Origin: Alkalihalobacillus pseudalcaliphilus
GTDB taxonomy: Bacteria > Bacillota > Bacilli > Bacillales > Bacillaceae_D
Direction of reading: 5' to 3'
NCBI RefSeq assembly: GCF_028610675.1
Contig: NZ_JAQQWS010000002.1
Coordinates: 345,137 to 409,136 of the forward strand
DNA: 64,000 nt
Part shown: positions 33,439 through 41,709 of the stretch, one piece after another
Position numbering within the stretch: the stretch's first letter is position 1
Layout of the letters: the number at the start of each line of letters is the position of its first letter
Translations under genes and position numbers: made by a program
Notes under the pieces: generated by a model
What the model was told of the DNA's origin: nothing
The model's database searches: none
Seen by the model: the letters and a program-made list of their open reading frames with translations, nothing else

Positions 33439-33846
33439 TTAAATTCCTCCCTTTAGGTCTTCCTTCAGTTCTATGAGAAATGAAAAATCCTCACTAAACA
33501 TCTGCAATATACCTTTAACTTCATTAGACTTGGGAGTTGAAGCACCTCTATTTAAGGAACATCTAACTAAATCTTTGTCTCTAAGTTGCTTATCAGCAAA
33601 ATACTCTGGACTACAATATAATACCTGTGAAATAAAGCTTAAAGTAACTTCATCGATTTCACTGTAGCTAACTTCATTACTAAGAATTGCTTGTAGCTCT
33701 TCAGATTCAATTAGGGCTTCCTCACATAATGCTTCTTCGGAAATATTAAAGCAGTCCATTCTTTCCTTTAATATATTACCAATAGTCATATGTTTTCCCC
33801 CATTTTTTGCCCTTTTATCCCTGAGAAATATTACTTTTTTGTCCAT
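33439..33846 (-). CDS. XRE-like helix-turn-helix protein of the ImmA/PIN unit
   Basis: A 135-residue protein. The helix-turn-helix region is IGNILKERMDCFNISEEALC followed by SEELQAILSNEVSYSEID, degenerate but typical of HTH domains paired with ImmA. The C-terminal half is helical. An AGGAGGTG site supports the ATG at 33846; a second good site (GGGGG) precedes an internal ATG at 33789 (MTIGNIL), so two forms may be made. It probably represses the operon and is released by ImmA cleavage. Confidence 0.7.
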   Translation of the reverse strand: MDKKVIFLRDKRAKNGGKHMTIGNILKERMDCFNISEEALCEEALIESEELQAILSNEVSYSEIDEVTLSFISQVLYCSPEYFADKQLRDKDLVRCSLNRGASTPKSNEVKGILQMFSEDFSFLIELKEDLKGGI

Positions 33847-34004
33847 TATAACACCTCCTCAAGAAAAATGTAATTATTTTCTATTATATAAATATGATTA
33901 ATTGAGTATGCCTGCTACTGTCACATTGATAATTAAATTTTATACATTCTAGAAATGTCCAAAAACCTACAATATATACATGTAAAATAAATTTTTTAAC
34001 CCCA

Positions 34005-34331
34005 TTATTCTGTTTCAGACAGTTTAATCCAATAATATAGCTGTATATCCTCTTCTCTGTTTACCCCTAATCGGAGAATTGTATAGGTCATAATATATTC
34101 CTCGTCAATAAACTCCAGTTCCATTCTGTTATTTAAAATACTATATAACTCATCTTTATCCTCTAGAACTATCATATTAAGATGAAAAGGAAGAAGAAAA
34201 TTCTCCATACCCTCACCATTACTCAAATATTCAAATAGACTATAAAACTCTTTCTTTAAATATTGTACAAACCCTAAGGGAAGGTTAGCTTCTAGCTTAA
34301 TAAAGTCCTTAATACTCGATATTTTAATCAT
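34005..34331 (-). CDS. Hypothetical element protein
   Basis: A 108-residue acidic, soluble protein (MIKISSIKDFIKLEANLPLG...YYWIKLSETE). I recognise no family. The ATG overlaps the stop of the upstream 30-residue gene (ATGA), so translation is coupled. It belongs to the group of small genes behind the recombinase. Its beta/alpha alternation and acidic nature would suit a small inhibitor or adaptor, but that is speculation. Confidence 0.6.
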   Translation of the reverse strand: MIKISSIKDFIKLEANLPLGFVQYLKKEFYSLFEYLSNGEGMENFLLPFHLNMIVLEDKDELYSILNNRMELEFIDEEYIMTYTILRLGVNREEDIQLYYWIKLSETE

Positions 34332-34420
34332 CCTTGTTGCCTACTATATGTTTTTTGTGTAAGTTCTGACGCAAAACAAGCCACAATTCCAACTACTGTT
34401 CCCAATAAAAAGTATTGCAC
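34328..34420 (-). CDS. Tiny membrane peptide, 30 residues
   Basis: A GTG start lies behind AAAGGAGGTGATAGTA, an almost perfect ribosome binding site. The peptide MQYFLLGTVVGIVACFASEL (residues 1-20) forms one transmembrane segment and has a polar tail. Its stop overlaps the next gene's ATG. The strong ribosome binding site and the coupling argue that it is real despite its length. Confidence 0.6.
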   Translation of the reverse strand: MQYFLLGTVVGIVACFASELTQKTYSRQQG

Positions 34421-34435
34421 TACTATCACCTCCTT

Positions 34436-34525
34436 TTACTTTTCTAGATTAGTGTTCTTCTTGATAAATACGTAGATGGATACTCCAAACACCACACCTG
34501 CTTTAAATAGGTCAATTGGTGACAT
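34436..34525 (-). CDS. Tiny membrane peptide, 29 residues
   Basis: ATG at 34525 after AAAGGAGGTGAACGT. The sequence MSPIDLFKAGVVFGVSIYVF (residues 1-20) is a single transmembrane segment, then a basic tail (IKKNTNLEK). With the following 30-residue peptide it makes a tandem pair of one-helix membrane peptides, each with a near-perfect ribosome binding site. The role is unknown. Confidence 0.6.
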   Translation of the reverse strand: MSPIDLFKAGVVFGVSIYVFIKKNTNLEK

Positions 34526-34643
34526 ACGTTCACCTCCTTTAACGTAAAATTACATGTGACAAAAGAGACGATGTCTCTTTTATAATTATCCTCTCTTACT
34601 CGTTATCAAATTAAATTGTGCTTTGTAACTACCAGTTACTACT

Positions 34644-34955
34644 TCACACAAAGCTAATAGGCTTAACAAGTTCACCATCTTTCAAAAGACCAATTCCGAT
34701 ATCCTTCAAACCTTGCTTATCTTGTAACAAGTACACAACGTTTGATGCACCGCCATCATAGTAGAATACCCAGCAAGTCAGTTCTTGTTTGTGTTCTTCT
34801 GGAATAATAGCCTTAATCTCTTCGTTGCTTATATCATCTATTGAAAGGGTTTTAACATCTGCTTTCCAATCCTTCAATGCTAAATGTGGGTGATATTCAC
34901 TCAGGTAATTTCTGAATACATTAATAATGCTCATAAATGATTTGCTCCTTTTCAT
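34644..34955 (-). CDS. Hypothetical SCC-type small protein
   Basis: 103 residues, acidic, alpha/beta (MKRSKSFMSIINVFRNYLSE...CWVFYYDGGASNVVYLLQD...GELVKPISFV). The ATG overlaps the recombinase stop by 4 bases, so it is made together with the recombinase. Staphylococcal SCC elements also carry short conserved genes right behind ccr, some of them DNA-mimic type inhibitors. Similarity to these cannot be shown by eye. Confidence 0.65.
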   Translation of the reverse strand: MKRSKSFMSIINVFRNYLSEYHPHLALKDWKADVKTLSIDDISNEEIKAIIPEEHKQELTCWVFYYDGGASNVVYLLQDKQGLKDIGIGLLKDGELVKPISFV

Positions 34956-36640
34956 AGGTTAATTAAAATAGAAAAAGGGGGAGAAAACTCATCCGTAACA
35001 GATGAATCCTCTCCCCCTTTAAAGGTGAGGTGTTTCGCAACATCTTTATTTAGTTGTACTTGGATAGACTCAATTTGTCGTTCCTCATTGATGTTAATTT
35101 GACGCACGAGCAGATGCATCAGTCTTTTCCTTTGCTCCCTGGTCAATGATTCTTTATAGGCAGCTTTGAAGTTTTGCATGACCTGTTTGACCATGGAAAA
35201 GTTTATGTGTTGCGTACCACCTTGCCCCATTTGAAGTTCAATAGGAGAAAGTCTCTCTTCAAGATGTTCTTTTTCTTCATTCAGAGTAGATAAGCGTTGT
35301 ACAAGGTCTTCTTTTTGAATCAAATCATCTTCGTACAAACCAAGGACTTTTTCTTTTTTTTGTTGATTGGCTTCTAGTGCCTTTTTCAACGTCTCGTATT
35401 CATGTTGAATTGGTGAGGAATTTATCTCCTTCTTGTTGTTAATCCTTTTAACAATCTGCTCTATAAGAACTTCATTTGTAGCGATGGTTGATAGTTTTTG
35501 GAGTACATGTTTGTCAGCATAGTCAGTTCTTACTCCATTAGAACGACAAACTGCTGAACCTTTGTTCTTCCAAGCTCCACAAACATAATACTCCAAAACC
35601 CTTTTTGTTCCGTCTTTGAGCGTATTCGTTGTCCGCCCAATCACCATTCCGGCCCCACAGGCAGGACACTTCATAATGCCTGTGAGCGGGAACTCACCGT
35701 CATGTATTCGATTAGGCTTACCACTTCTGTTCGCCATGATGCTTTTCGCTTTTTCCCATACTTCATCTGTAATAATTGCTTCATGCTGTCCCTTTTCAAT
35801 AACAGGGTGAGGATTGATATTGTTTCTTCTCTTTTCATTCCAATCTCTACGAACGTTGTACCGTATGAATCCTGCATAGATGGGATTGCATAGAATCGTT
35901 TTCACACCGTTGATGGAGAAGTCTTTGTTCTTTTTTGTTCGATGTCCTTCTTTGTTGAGTTTGTTTGCAATGAACTTGTAACCATTTCCTTCAACATAAA
36001 GGTTAAATATCTTTCGAACCGTTTGGGCCTCTGTTGGATTAACAACAAGCTTAGAAAGCTTTCTTTTGCGATTCTCCCCTGGAACACTTACTACATCATA
36101 ACCAAGAACCTGACCACCATTCCAAGAGCCTTCCTTTGCTCTTGCCAACATTCCCATTTTCACATTCTGAGCAATATTATCTCGTTCAAATTCAGCAATG
36201 ACCGCCAACATACGAAATTGCATTTTTCCAGCTGGAGTTTCTGTTTCGTAGCGTTCCGTATAAGAGCGGAAATCAATGTTTCTCTTTTCAAGTTCTTCGA
36301 CAATATTAAGTAAATCCTTTGTCTTTCGAGAAAAGCGGTTCACCTTCCAGACAAGCACCAAATCAAAGTCTTTACTTTTGGCATCATGTAGTAGTTGCTG
36401 TAAAGCAGGTCTTCCCTTGATATTCTTTCCGCTTTTACCTCGGTCCACGTATTCTTTATGAACGACATATCCCTCACGTTCACACAAATCTCTCAATACT
36501 CGCACTTGCTCGTCTATGCTGTATCCTTCTTCTGCCTGTTCCAATGTTGAGACCCTGGCATAGATAGCAGCTTTTTTCTGTGTTCCTGTCCGGTTGAAAT
36601 GGTCAATTTGGTCGTGCAGTTGTTTAGTATTGTGCTGCAT
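34952..36640 (-). CDS. Large serine recombinase, Ccr-like
   Basis: About 562 residues. The N-terminal resolvase domain has IYARVSTLEQAEEGYS with the catalytic serine, VWKVNRFSRKTKDL and FERDNIAQNVKMG. Next is a recombinase domain (WNGGQVLGYDV to about residue 300), a zinc ribbon (CPACGAGM ... YYVCGAW ... AVCRSNGVR), and a long coiled coil (about 415-475) inside it. Size and order match the Ccr cassette recombinases of SCC elements. Its location in a cassette bounded by rlmH-tail sites supports that role. I choose ATG 36640, with AGGGGGTG at 6-base spacing; the GTG at 36649 lies within that site. The 5' end overlaps a 51-residue leader ORF. Confidence 0.93.
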   Translation of the reverse strand: MQHNTKQLHDQIDHFNRTGTQKKAAIYARVSTLEQAEEGYSIDEQVRVLRDLCEREGYVVHKEYVDRGKSGKNIKGRPALQQLLHDAKSKDFDLVLVWKVNRFSRKTKDLLNIVEELEKRNIDFRSYTERYETETPAGKMQFRMLAVIAEFERDNIAQNVKMGMLARAKEGSWNGGQVLGYDVVSVPGENRKRKLSKLVVNPTEAQTVRKIFNLYVEGNGYKFIANKLNKEGHRTKKNKDFSINGVKTILCNPIYAGFIRYNVRRDWNEKRRNNINPHPVIEKGQHEAIITDEVWEKAKSIMANRSGKPNRIHDGEFPLTGIMKCPACGAGMVIGRTTNTLKDGTKRVLEYYVCGAWKNKGSAVCRSNGVRTDYADKHVLQKLSTIATNEVLIEQIVKRINNKKEINSSPIQHEYETLKKALEANQQKKEKVLGLYEDDLIQKEDLVQRLSTLNEEKEHLEERLSPIELQMGQGGTQHINFSMVKQVMQNFKAAYKESLTREQRKRLMHLLVRQININEERQIESIQVQLNKDVAKHLTFKGGEDSSVTDEFSPPFSILINL

Positions 36641-36779
36641 AATTTTCACCCCCTTTCATACTTGCCCCACTGGTAATAATTAATTTCTCTAGTGCTGACA
36701 AAGAGGTTTTTCTCTTAGTTGATGTGTAAATTACTAATTTGTATAGGTTTTGCTGTACAGTTTCATTTTGTTTTTTCAT
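36624..36779 (-). CDS. Small leader protein overlapping the recombinase start
   Basis: 51 residues (MKKQNETVQQNLYKLVIYTS, then a basic helix), ATG after GAAAGGAG. It overlaps both the preceding 41-residue ORF and the recombinase start in different frames. Such chained overlaps couple translation to the recombinase. No family is recognised. Confidence 0.55.
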   Translation of the reverse strand: MKKQNETVQQNLYKLVIYTSTKRKTSLSALEKLIITSGASMKGGENYAAQY

Positions 36780-36888
36780 TAGACTCTTCTCCTTTCGGTT
36801 GTTTAGTAAGATAGGATGTGACCATTTCTGCTAAAATATCAATCATAATTTCATAGTCGTAGATGTCCTCATTACTCTTATCTGCCAA
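36763..36888 (-). CDS. Small acidic leader protein before the recombinase
   Basis: 41 residues beginning MADKSNEDIYDYEIMIDILA from a TTG with AGGGGGA 7 bases upstream. It is acidic and helical. It overlaps the next small gene and is probably the first gene of the recombinase transcript. Confidence 0.5.
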   Translation of the reverse strand: MADKSNEDIYDYEIMIDILAEMVTSYLTKQPKGEESNEKTK

Positions 36889-37075
36889 CGTAGAATCCCC
36901 CTAGTGATTAAACGAATATATAATATATTTTTATAAATCTTTTAATTCTCTCTGTTCTCCCTATTCTCCCAATAGTTTGTATACAAATTTTTCAGATAAC
37001 TACGGAATACACAAATGAATAATTTATATAAAATAGAGGGAGAGAAGGGGGAAAGGGAGTACAATGTTTTATTGA
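36889..37075. other. AT-rich and pyrimidine-tract region between recombinase and Cch operons
   Basis: It contains long A/T runs (AATATATAATATATTTTTA near 36910) next to a purine run (GAGGGAGAGAAGGGGGAAAG near 37036). It must hold the promoter of the recombinase transcript. AT-rich sequence beside a Cch-type helicase gene is also a candidate cassette replication origin; this is inference. Confidence 0.35.
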
Positions 37076-38878
37076 TTAAAAAGCATCTTCAAAAATGTTG
37101 CCTTCAAAAGTAATACAGTAAGTGTAATCACCTTTCTCTACATATCCAGGTTGACCAAGCACTTCCTGCCTTTGTTTTGTTTCATTCTTAGAGAAAATGA
37201 ATTTCCTTTTTTGATTTTTGTTTTTGTCGTGAATAAGTACCCCCATATTTTTCAATTCATTTATTAAAATTTTTGTATCGGAATACCCTAGTTCCTTTAC
37301 GACTATGTCAAATATGATTGGCAGTATAAAGCAACGTGTTTCGGTTGAACTGACTTCAATTTTCCCCCATATCTCCTGAGGATGACTAACTTCATGAGTA
37401 TCACTTTTAAAATTCCTTCTATATCGAATAATATATTGCTTTAATTGACTATAAAACTTAGGTGCCATTTCTCTTTCAGTCATTGACTTTTGCTCCTGCA
37501 CAATCAACATATCTACAATCTCTTCACCAGAAAGTTCAAGGTTATATGTCAATTCAAAAAGTTCCGCAGCCGTTAGTATTAATGAAAATTTAGTTGCTAT
37601 ACGGTCACGAAACTTGCTAATAGGCATTTTTTTTTGGATATACTCTTTATTGTCCTCCACCATCCTGGCAACCTCTTCTGGACCAAGTTCCAACATTTTT
37701 TTTGCTATTTCAGGAGCTATGTGACCATAATTTTTGAGCAATCCCTTTTTTAGGTTTTCTGCATTCTCTGCATTCTTTGTCCACTTATCAATGGAGAACT
37801 CAAATAATCTCACACGTAAACCTTCATTATTGTTTGCTTTACTGAGTATGGAGCTTTCTCCAGTAGATACTATAGTTGTATTCCACGTTTGTGTTTCCCT
37901 TAATTCAGAGTCTTTATTTAGCCTCGACTTTTCACTGTTTTGTGCCAATTCATAAATAAACGAACTGAGATTTTGTGAATCCATCAGGTTCATTGTAGAT
38001 TCATCTAAAACAGTAAGAACACCATGATTACTAGCAAGCTTGCGAGCCATAGCATTTTTTGTTCCATTGTAGGTTTGTAATAACCCTTCATTTGGACTTG
38101 GACTCCCAGCTAAAGAAACACCTAACATACCTGCAGTAGTTTTTCCTGTCGTCGACGACCCAACAAGATGAACTAGCAAACTATCAAAGCCGCCAATCTT
38201 GGAGCGATTTAACATACCAATAATAAGTGCTGAAATCGCTATACAAATCATTAATTCAAGTGGAGTATGACCTTTCACTTCTTTTATATACAAATTAAAG
38301 AAATCATTTTTATTTCCAGCAGGCTTCAGCATGTACTCTCCTGAATACGTTGAATCAATTGGTGAAGCAGAAGGTTCAGTTATAATATTGTAGTGTTTAT
38401 ATACAAGCTGACCATTAACTATGTCCCAGCCTATACCACTATGAACATTAGTCGGCTTTAGTAACTTTTCCTGTTTACTAAGAAAGGAAGAAACCTCTGC
38501 CGCCTGAAAATCCTCTAAAACGTCTAACCCTATAGATGCCAGCTTTTTCAGCTCTCTTTTAGTCAATTCCCCTCTACCAATAGCTATAGTTTCCCATTTG
38601 TCATAAGCCCAAAATACAAGTTCTATGTGAATTTCCTTTGTCTCAACATTTCTTTTTATTGCCTTTATTTTCACTGCCTTAGAAACATATACATATCGCT
38701 CTTTCTTTTCACTCCAAACCATTAAATCATTTCCTTTTATTCGATAAGGAGAAACTTCGATGTCATGGTTAACTGTATGTCTTTGCAATAGTTTTGCTTT
38801 TCTTACTGCAGGGAGATTATTCCCTTCAGAGCTATCTGATTTCTGTATAACTGGACGTCTGACTTTTTTTAATCCCAT
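37076..38878 (-). CDS. cch: DUF927 AAA+ ATPase, Cch-like helicase of SCC elements
   Basis: A 600-residue protein. The DUF927 domain includes GIGWDIVNGQLVYKHYNI, the Walker A segment HLVGSSTTGKTTAGML, the Walker B segment GVLTVLDESTMNL, and a sensor-like VSTGESSIL. The last about 130 residues are probably a winged-helix type C-terminus. In staphylococcal SCC elements Cch is an MCM-like, self-loading helicase that supports the idea that excised cassettes replicate. It lies directly upstream of the recombinase operon on the same strand. A terminator-like hairpin precedes it. Confidence 0.85.
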   Translation of the reverse strand: MGLKKVRRPVIQKSDSSEGNNLPAVRKAKLLQRHTVNHDIEVSPYRIKGNDLMVWSEKKERYVYVSKAVKIKAIKRNVETKEIHIELVFWAYDKWETIAIGRGELTKRELKKLASIGLDVLEDFQAAEVSSFLSKQEKLLKPTNVHSGIGWDIVNGQLVYKHYNIITEPSASPIDSTYSGEYMLKPAGNKNDFFNLYIKEVKGHTPLELMICIAISALIIGMLNRSKIGGFDSLLVHLVGSSTTGKTTAGMLGVSLAGSPSPNEGLLQTYNGTKNAMARKLASNHGVLTVLDESTMNLMDSQNLSSFIYELAQNSEKSRLNKDSELRETQTWNTTIVSTGESSILSKANNNEGLRVRLFEFSIDKWTKNAENAENLKKGLLKNYGHIAPEIAKKMLELGPEEVARMVEDNKEYIQKKMPISKFRDRIATKFSLILTAAELFELTYNLELSGEEIVDMLIVQEQKSMTEREMAPKFYSQLKQYIIRYRRNFKSDTHEVSHPQEIWGKIEVSSTETRCFILPIIFDIVVKELGYSDTKILINELKNMGVLIHDKNKNQKRKFIFSKNETKQRQEVLGQPGYVEKGDYTYCITFEGNIFEDAF

Positions 38879-38910
38879 TGATATTACTCCTTTAAATAAA
38901 TTTGAATTAT

Positions 38911-38938
38911 AAAAAGACTAGGTTGGCTCACCTAGTCT
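38911..38938 (-). terminator. Terminator or attenuator just before the Cch gene
   Basis: AGACTAGGT pairs over 9 bp with ACCTAGTCT, followed on the minus strand by TTTTTATAATT. It sits in the 79-base gap between the 135-residue gene and the Cch gene, so it should limit readthrough into Cch. Confidence 0.75.
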
Positions 38939-38957
38939 CACTCTCTGATTGGTTTTG

Positions 38958-39365
38958 TTAATAAAGTTCGCAAGCTGCTATGTTTGCATAGCCTTTTCCG
39001 TTGCTTAGATAATTATGAAAAATGAATGCTTTGATTTTAATTCCAACAAGGATATGTGGGTCAAACTCTTCAATGGGTACTTCCCCTAAAATATTGTCTA
39101 CAAATTTTGCGAAGTTTACCATTCCCGTATCAAGGTAGAAAACTTGCTTAAGAGGTCGATTTTCTTCATCAATAAAGTCTACCTCAATTCGCTCTTTCAT
39201 CAAATTGTATCCCTGAGAATTTGGCTTAATTAGACAATTAACTATTGTTAATATGGATACTCCTTCCGGCAATGCGGGAACATGAACATTACGAGGGAGA
39301 TAGCTGTGTAAATTAAGTTTTTTCACAGGGATTAAAGGTTGAAGCTCTCCTTTAGTTATAGACAT
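38958..39365 (-). CDS. Hypothetical element replication-region protein
   Basis: 135 residues; beta-rich N-terminus (SYLPRNVHVPALPEGVSILT), then VFYLDTGMVNFAKFVDNILG and a final NYLSNGKGYANIAACELY. The layout resembles phage-type single-stranded DNA binding or replication accessory proteins, though no family can be named. The start overlaps the stop of the 39365-39892 gene, forming an operon ahead of Cch. Its position next to the helicase suggests a replication role. Confidence 0.6.
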   Translation of the reverse strand: MSITKGELQPLIPVKKLNLHSYLPRNVHVPALPEGVSILTIVNCLIKPNSQGYNLMKERIEVDFIDEENRPLKQVFYLDTGMVNFAKFVDNILGEVPIEEFDPHILVGIKIKAFIFHNYLSNGKGYANIAACELY

Positions 39366-39892
39366 TATGCTTCCCCCTTTGTAGAGCTTATGTCAGACTT
39401 CTCAATATTGTTACATAGTAGAGCTTCCAAAAATCTTTTCTTTCGAAAGTACTCTAAATATAAGTCCTCATCTATTTCTCTATCTCCGCCACAAGCCGAA
39501 ATTTTTTCCAATATACAGTGCTTTAATTCTATTAATTGCTTCTTCAGGTTCTCCATTATTATCTGTTCTTCTTTACTCCCTAGTTCACGAAGTAGTAGTA
39601 TATCGGGAATGAACCAAAAAGCAGTAACCTCACTTCTGTTAATATATAAATGACATGGGGGATATTTTAAGTTATTAAAATCATTCGCTATAAAATTCTT
39701 AAAGGTATCCCAGTCCTCCATATTCACTTCTATTTCATCCCAATGGGACTTATAAGAAAATTTAGCATAAATATTTTCAAACTCATGGTTTCTTTTATTA
39801 AAGGACTGATACTCTTCAATAAAGTTCAAATCCCACCTTGTTCTACTTCGCAAATCGACCATTGATTCACCAATACTAAAGAAATTTTTCAT
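39365..39892 (-). CDS. Hypothetical element protein
   Basis: About 175 residues starting MKNFFSIGESMVDLRSRTRW. The ATG at 39892 has AAAGGAGGAAAAG and is clearly better than the frame's upstream start at 39967. The protein is charged and helical, with a C-terminal coiled region (LLRELGSKEEQIIMENLKKQ). No family is recognised. It is the first gene of the operon leading to Cch. Confidence 0.6.
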   Translation of the reverse strand: MKNFFSIGESMVDLRSRTRWDLNFIEEYQSFNKRNHEFENIYAKFSYKSHWDEIEVNMEDWDTFKNFIANDFNNLKYPPCHLYINRSEVTAFWFIPDILLLRELGSKEEQIIMENLKKQLIELKHCILEKISACGGDREIDEDLYLEYFRKKRFLEALLCNNIEKSDISSTKGEA

Positions 39893-40094
39893 TTTACTTT
39901 TCCTCCTTTTTTGTAGCCAATTTAAGCAATCATAGGAGGATATTAATGTAGTATCTCTATCTTCCAAGCTTGCTTATACTATATGGCTATCTAATAGATT
40001 GTTCGGAGTAAATCATTATAGTTATGCGAATACCAAATTGTAATTTAAAAATGGACACGTTATACTAAATGAAAAGTAACTTGGAGAAAACAAT

Positions 40095-40547
40095 ATGATT
40101 CCTTTAGACAAAAAAAGAGATGTTTTTATTCTTTGGTTTATAAAACGACATACTAAGAGAGAAATAAGCAGAAAAATAAATATGAGCAGGGGAACAGTTG
40201 ATAAGATTATTAAGGAGTGTCAAGAAAGGATTGGAGAGCTTAATCTAACATTTGATGCCGACTTATTTAGCCATATGGATGAAATTGTAGTTGCCTCTTC
40301 AATACAAAGAAAGCGTACACCCTATAAGTTAACTCCAGAAACAATATCCTTAATAGAAGTAATGGTATTAAATAATGAAAAACTTGCTAGGATGGGTTCA
40401 GAAGAAGCAAAAAATACAAAAAAATTATTTGAGGATTTTCAGAAGCAAAAAATAGAGAAGCCAAATCTTATCACAGACTTCTCTATCGACTACTTTTATA
40501 AACTTGTGAGGAAGATTAAGGATAAAATCCACGAAGACGGCATCTGA
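40095..40547 (+). CDS. Helix-turn-helix regulator of the element core
   Basis: 150 residues. The N-terminal helix-turn-helix is FIKRHTKREISRKINMSRGT followed by VDKIIKECQ, and the rest is helical (ISLIEVMVLNNEKLARMGSE). It is one of only two plus-strand ORFs in the element and diverges from the Cch operon, as expected for its regulator. It ends in a bidirectional terminator. Confidence 0.7.
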   Translation: MIPLDKKRDVFILWFIKRHTKREISRKINMSRGTVDKIIKECQERIGELNLTFDADLFSHMDEIVVASSIQRKRTPYKLTPETISLIEVMVLNNEKLARMGSEEAKNTKKLFEDFQKQKIEKPNLITDFSIDYFYKLVRKIKDKIHEDGI

Positions 40548-40570
40548 AAACTTTTATTAAGGTAGATACA

Positions 40571-40600
40571 AAAAGTCGGAATCTCGTTTCCGATTTTTTT
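40571..40600. terminator. Bidirectional terminator
   Basis: AAAGTCGGAA pairs with TTCCGATTTT around TCTCGT and is followed by T residues on the plus strand. It separates the HTH gene from the convergent small gene at 40603. Confidence 0.8.
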
Positions 40601-40602
40601 CT

Positions 40603-40839
40603 TTACATTTTATCAACTTTACTTGAGACAATATCCCCTTCTAAGTAATCCACATACCACCAGTCTTCAAATCCCATTTTTCGTTGATAGATATTTTCAC
40701 TTTCAAGACAAATCTTTATTTCGATTTCTTCGCCCTTATCCTTCGCTGTAAAATAGACAAAAGACCACTCTTCCATATCGAAGGTCACGTGCTGATAGGA
40801 ACGTTCCTCTAATTCATTAACATATGCTGTATATATCAT
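40603..40839 (-). CDS. Hypothetical small protein
   Basis: 78 residues, acidic and beta-rich (MIYTAYVNELEERSYQHVTF ... FEDWWYVDYLEGDIVSSK). No family is recognised. Its start overlaps the stop of the 40836-41150 gene by 4 bases, so the two are coupled. Confidence 0.6.
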   Translation of the reverse strand: MIYTAYVNELEERSYQHVTFDMEEWSFVYFTAKDKGEEIEIKICLESENIYQRKMGFEDWWYVDYLEGDIVSSKVDKM

Positions 40840-41150
40840 TTCTCATTATCCTTTTTTCGGAGTAAGACCTCTTCATAAATCCTCTCTCCGTCTTTTAGAC
40901 AAACTAGAAAAAGTGAACTATTGGTTTCTGCTTCTGTAGCAACGCCAATAATCCACTCTGATTCTTCATTGTATATATACGTTAGAAATGAAACTGGATT
41001 TGGTAAAATCCGCTTCACATCATTTGAAATAAGTTCCTCGTCCAGTTCCTCATGATATAGAAGTACCGCTTCCTCTCCTACTGCATCTGATTCAACTGCC
41101 ACACCAAACTTCTCTCCCATGAAAACCTTCAGCTGTTCAATACTAAACAT
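40836..41150 (-). CDS. Hypothetical small acidic protein
   Basis: 104 residues, strongly acidic in the first half (FGVAVESDAVGEEAVLLYHE, ELDEELISND). It has the same general build as the 103-residue protein at 34644, with a central aromatic beta segment (FLTYIYNEESEWIIGVA) and a C-terminal basic tail. The role is unknown. It lies downstream of the DUF1643 gene. Confidence 0.6.
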   Translation of the reverse strand: MFSIEQLKVFMGEKFGVAVESDAVGEEAVLLYHEELDEELISNDVKRILPNPVSFLTYIYNEESEWIIGVATEAETNSSLFLVCLKDGERIYEEVLLRKKDNEK

Positions 41151-41177
41151 GGCTTGTACCTCTCATACAATATATTT

Positions 41178-41693
41178 TTAGCATACCTTCTCGCTATCCT
41201 CATACCCTACTAATTTCCACTGGTGTTTCAATGCAGGATAGAGGGGATGGAAACCTTTCCGGCCAAATTTTGCTTCTAGTTGCAGGATGTTTGCTTTCTT
41301 GTCTAGCAATAGAGCTAAAATCATTTTTAACCGTTCAACAGCTTTCTTGTTCGTCTCTACTCCCTTTCCAACCGCAATTATGACATCATCTACTCTGGCG
41401 ATAGCTTTTTGAATACATTTCAGATTTTCAACACTGGACTCTTTCGTTTCATCACCATCCATCGATGGGAATAAATTCACAATTTCTGCAACACCGTATT
41501 CCAATTTCGAAAGATTATTAATGACGTACATTGTTGTTTGGTCTTGCACAATTTCATCTGCTTGACCAGCGCTTTTCATGATGACAAGTGCTTTTTTCTT
41601 GCTCTTGTCCCACTCTTTCCTGATAAGATATTTGTTTTTCATTTCATCATCATAAGTGACTTCTGTTTTTAGCATGTTTTTTATTGTTTTCAC
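41178..41693 (-). CDS. DUF1643 protein
   Basis: 171 residues. The pattern RKEWDKSKKKALVIMKSAGQ, then a YGVAEIVNLFP segment, an IIAVGKGVE segment and HPLYPALKHQW fits DUF1643, a family common beside recombinases in SCC elements. Its biochemical role is not known. It lies 16 bases from the RadC gene and is probably co-transcribed with it. Confidence 0.8.
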   Translation of the reverse strand: MKTIKNMLKTEVTYDDEMKNKYLIRKEWDKSKKKALVIMKSAGQADEIVQDQTTMYVINNLSKLEYGVAEIVNLFPSMDGDETKESSVENLKCIQKAIARVDDVIIAVGKGVETNKKAVERLKMILALLLDKKANILQLEAKFGRKGFHPLYPALKHQWKLVGYEDSEKVC

Positions 41694-41709
41694 TTTCTTT
41701 TTACTCCTT

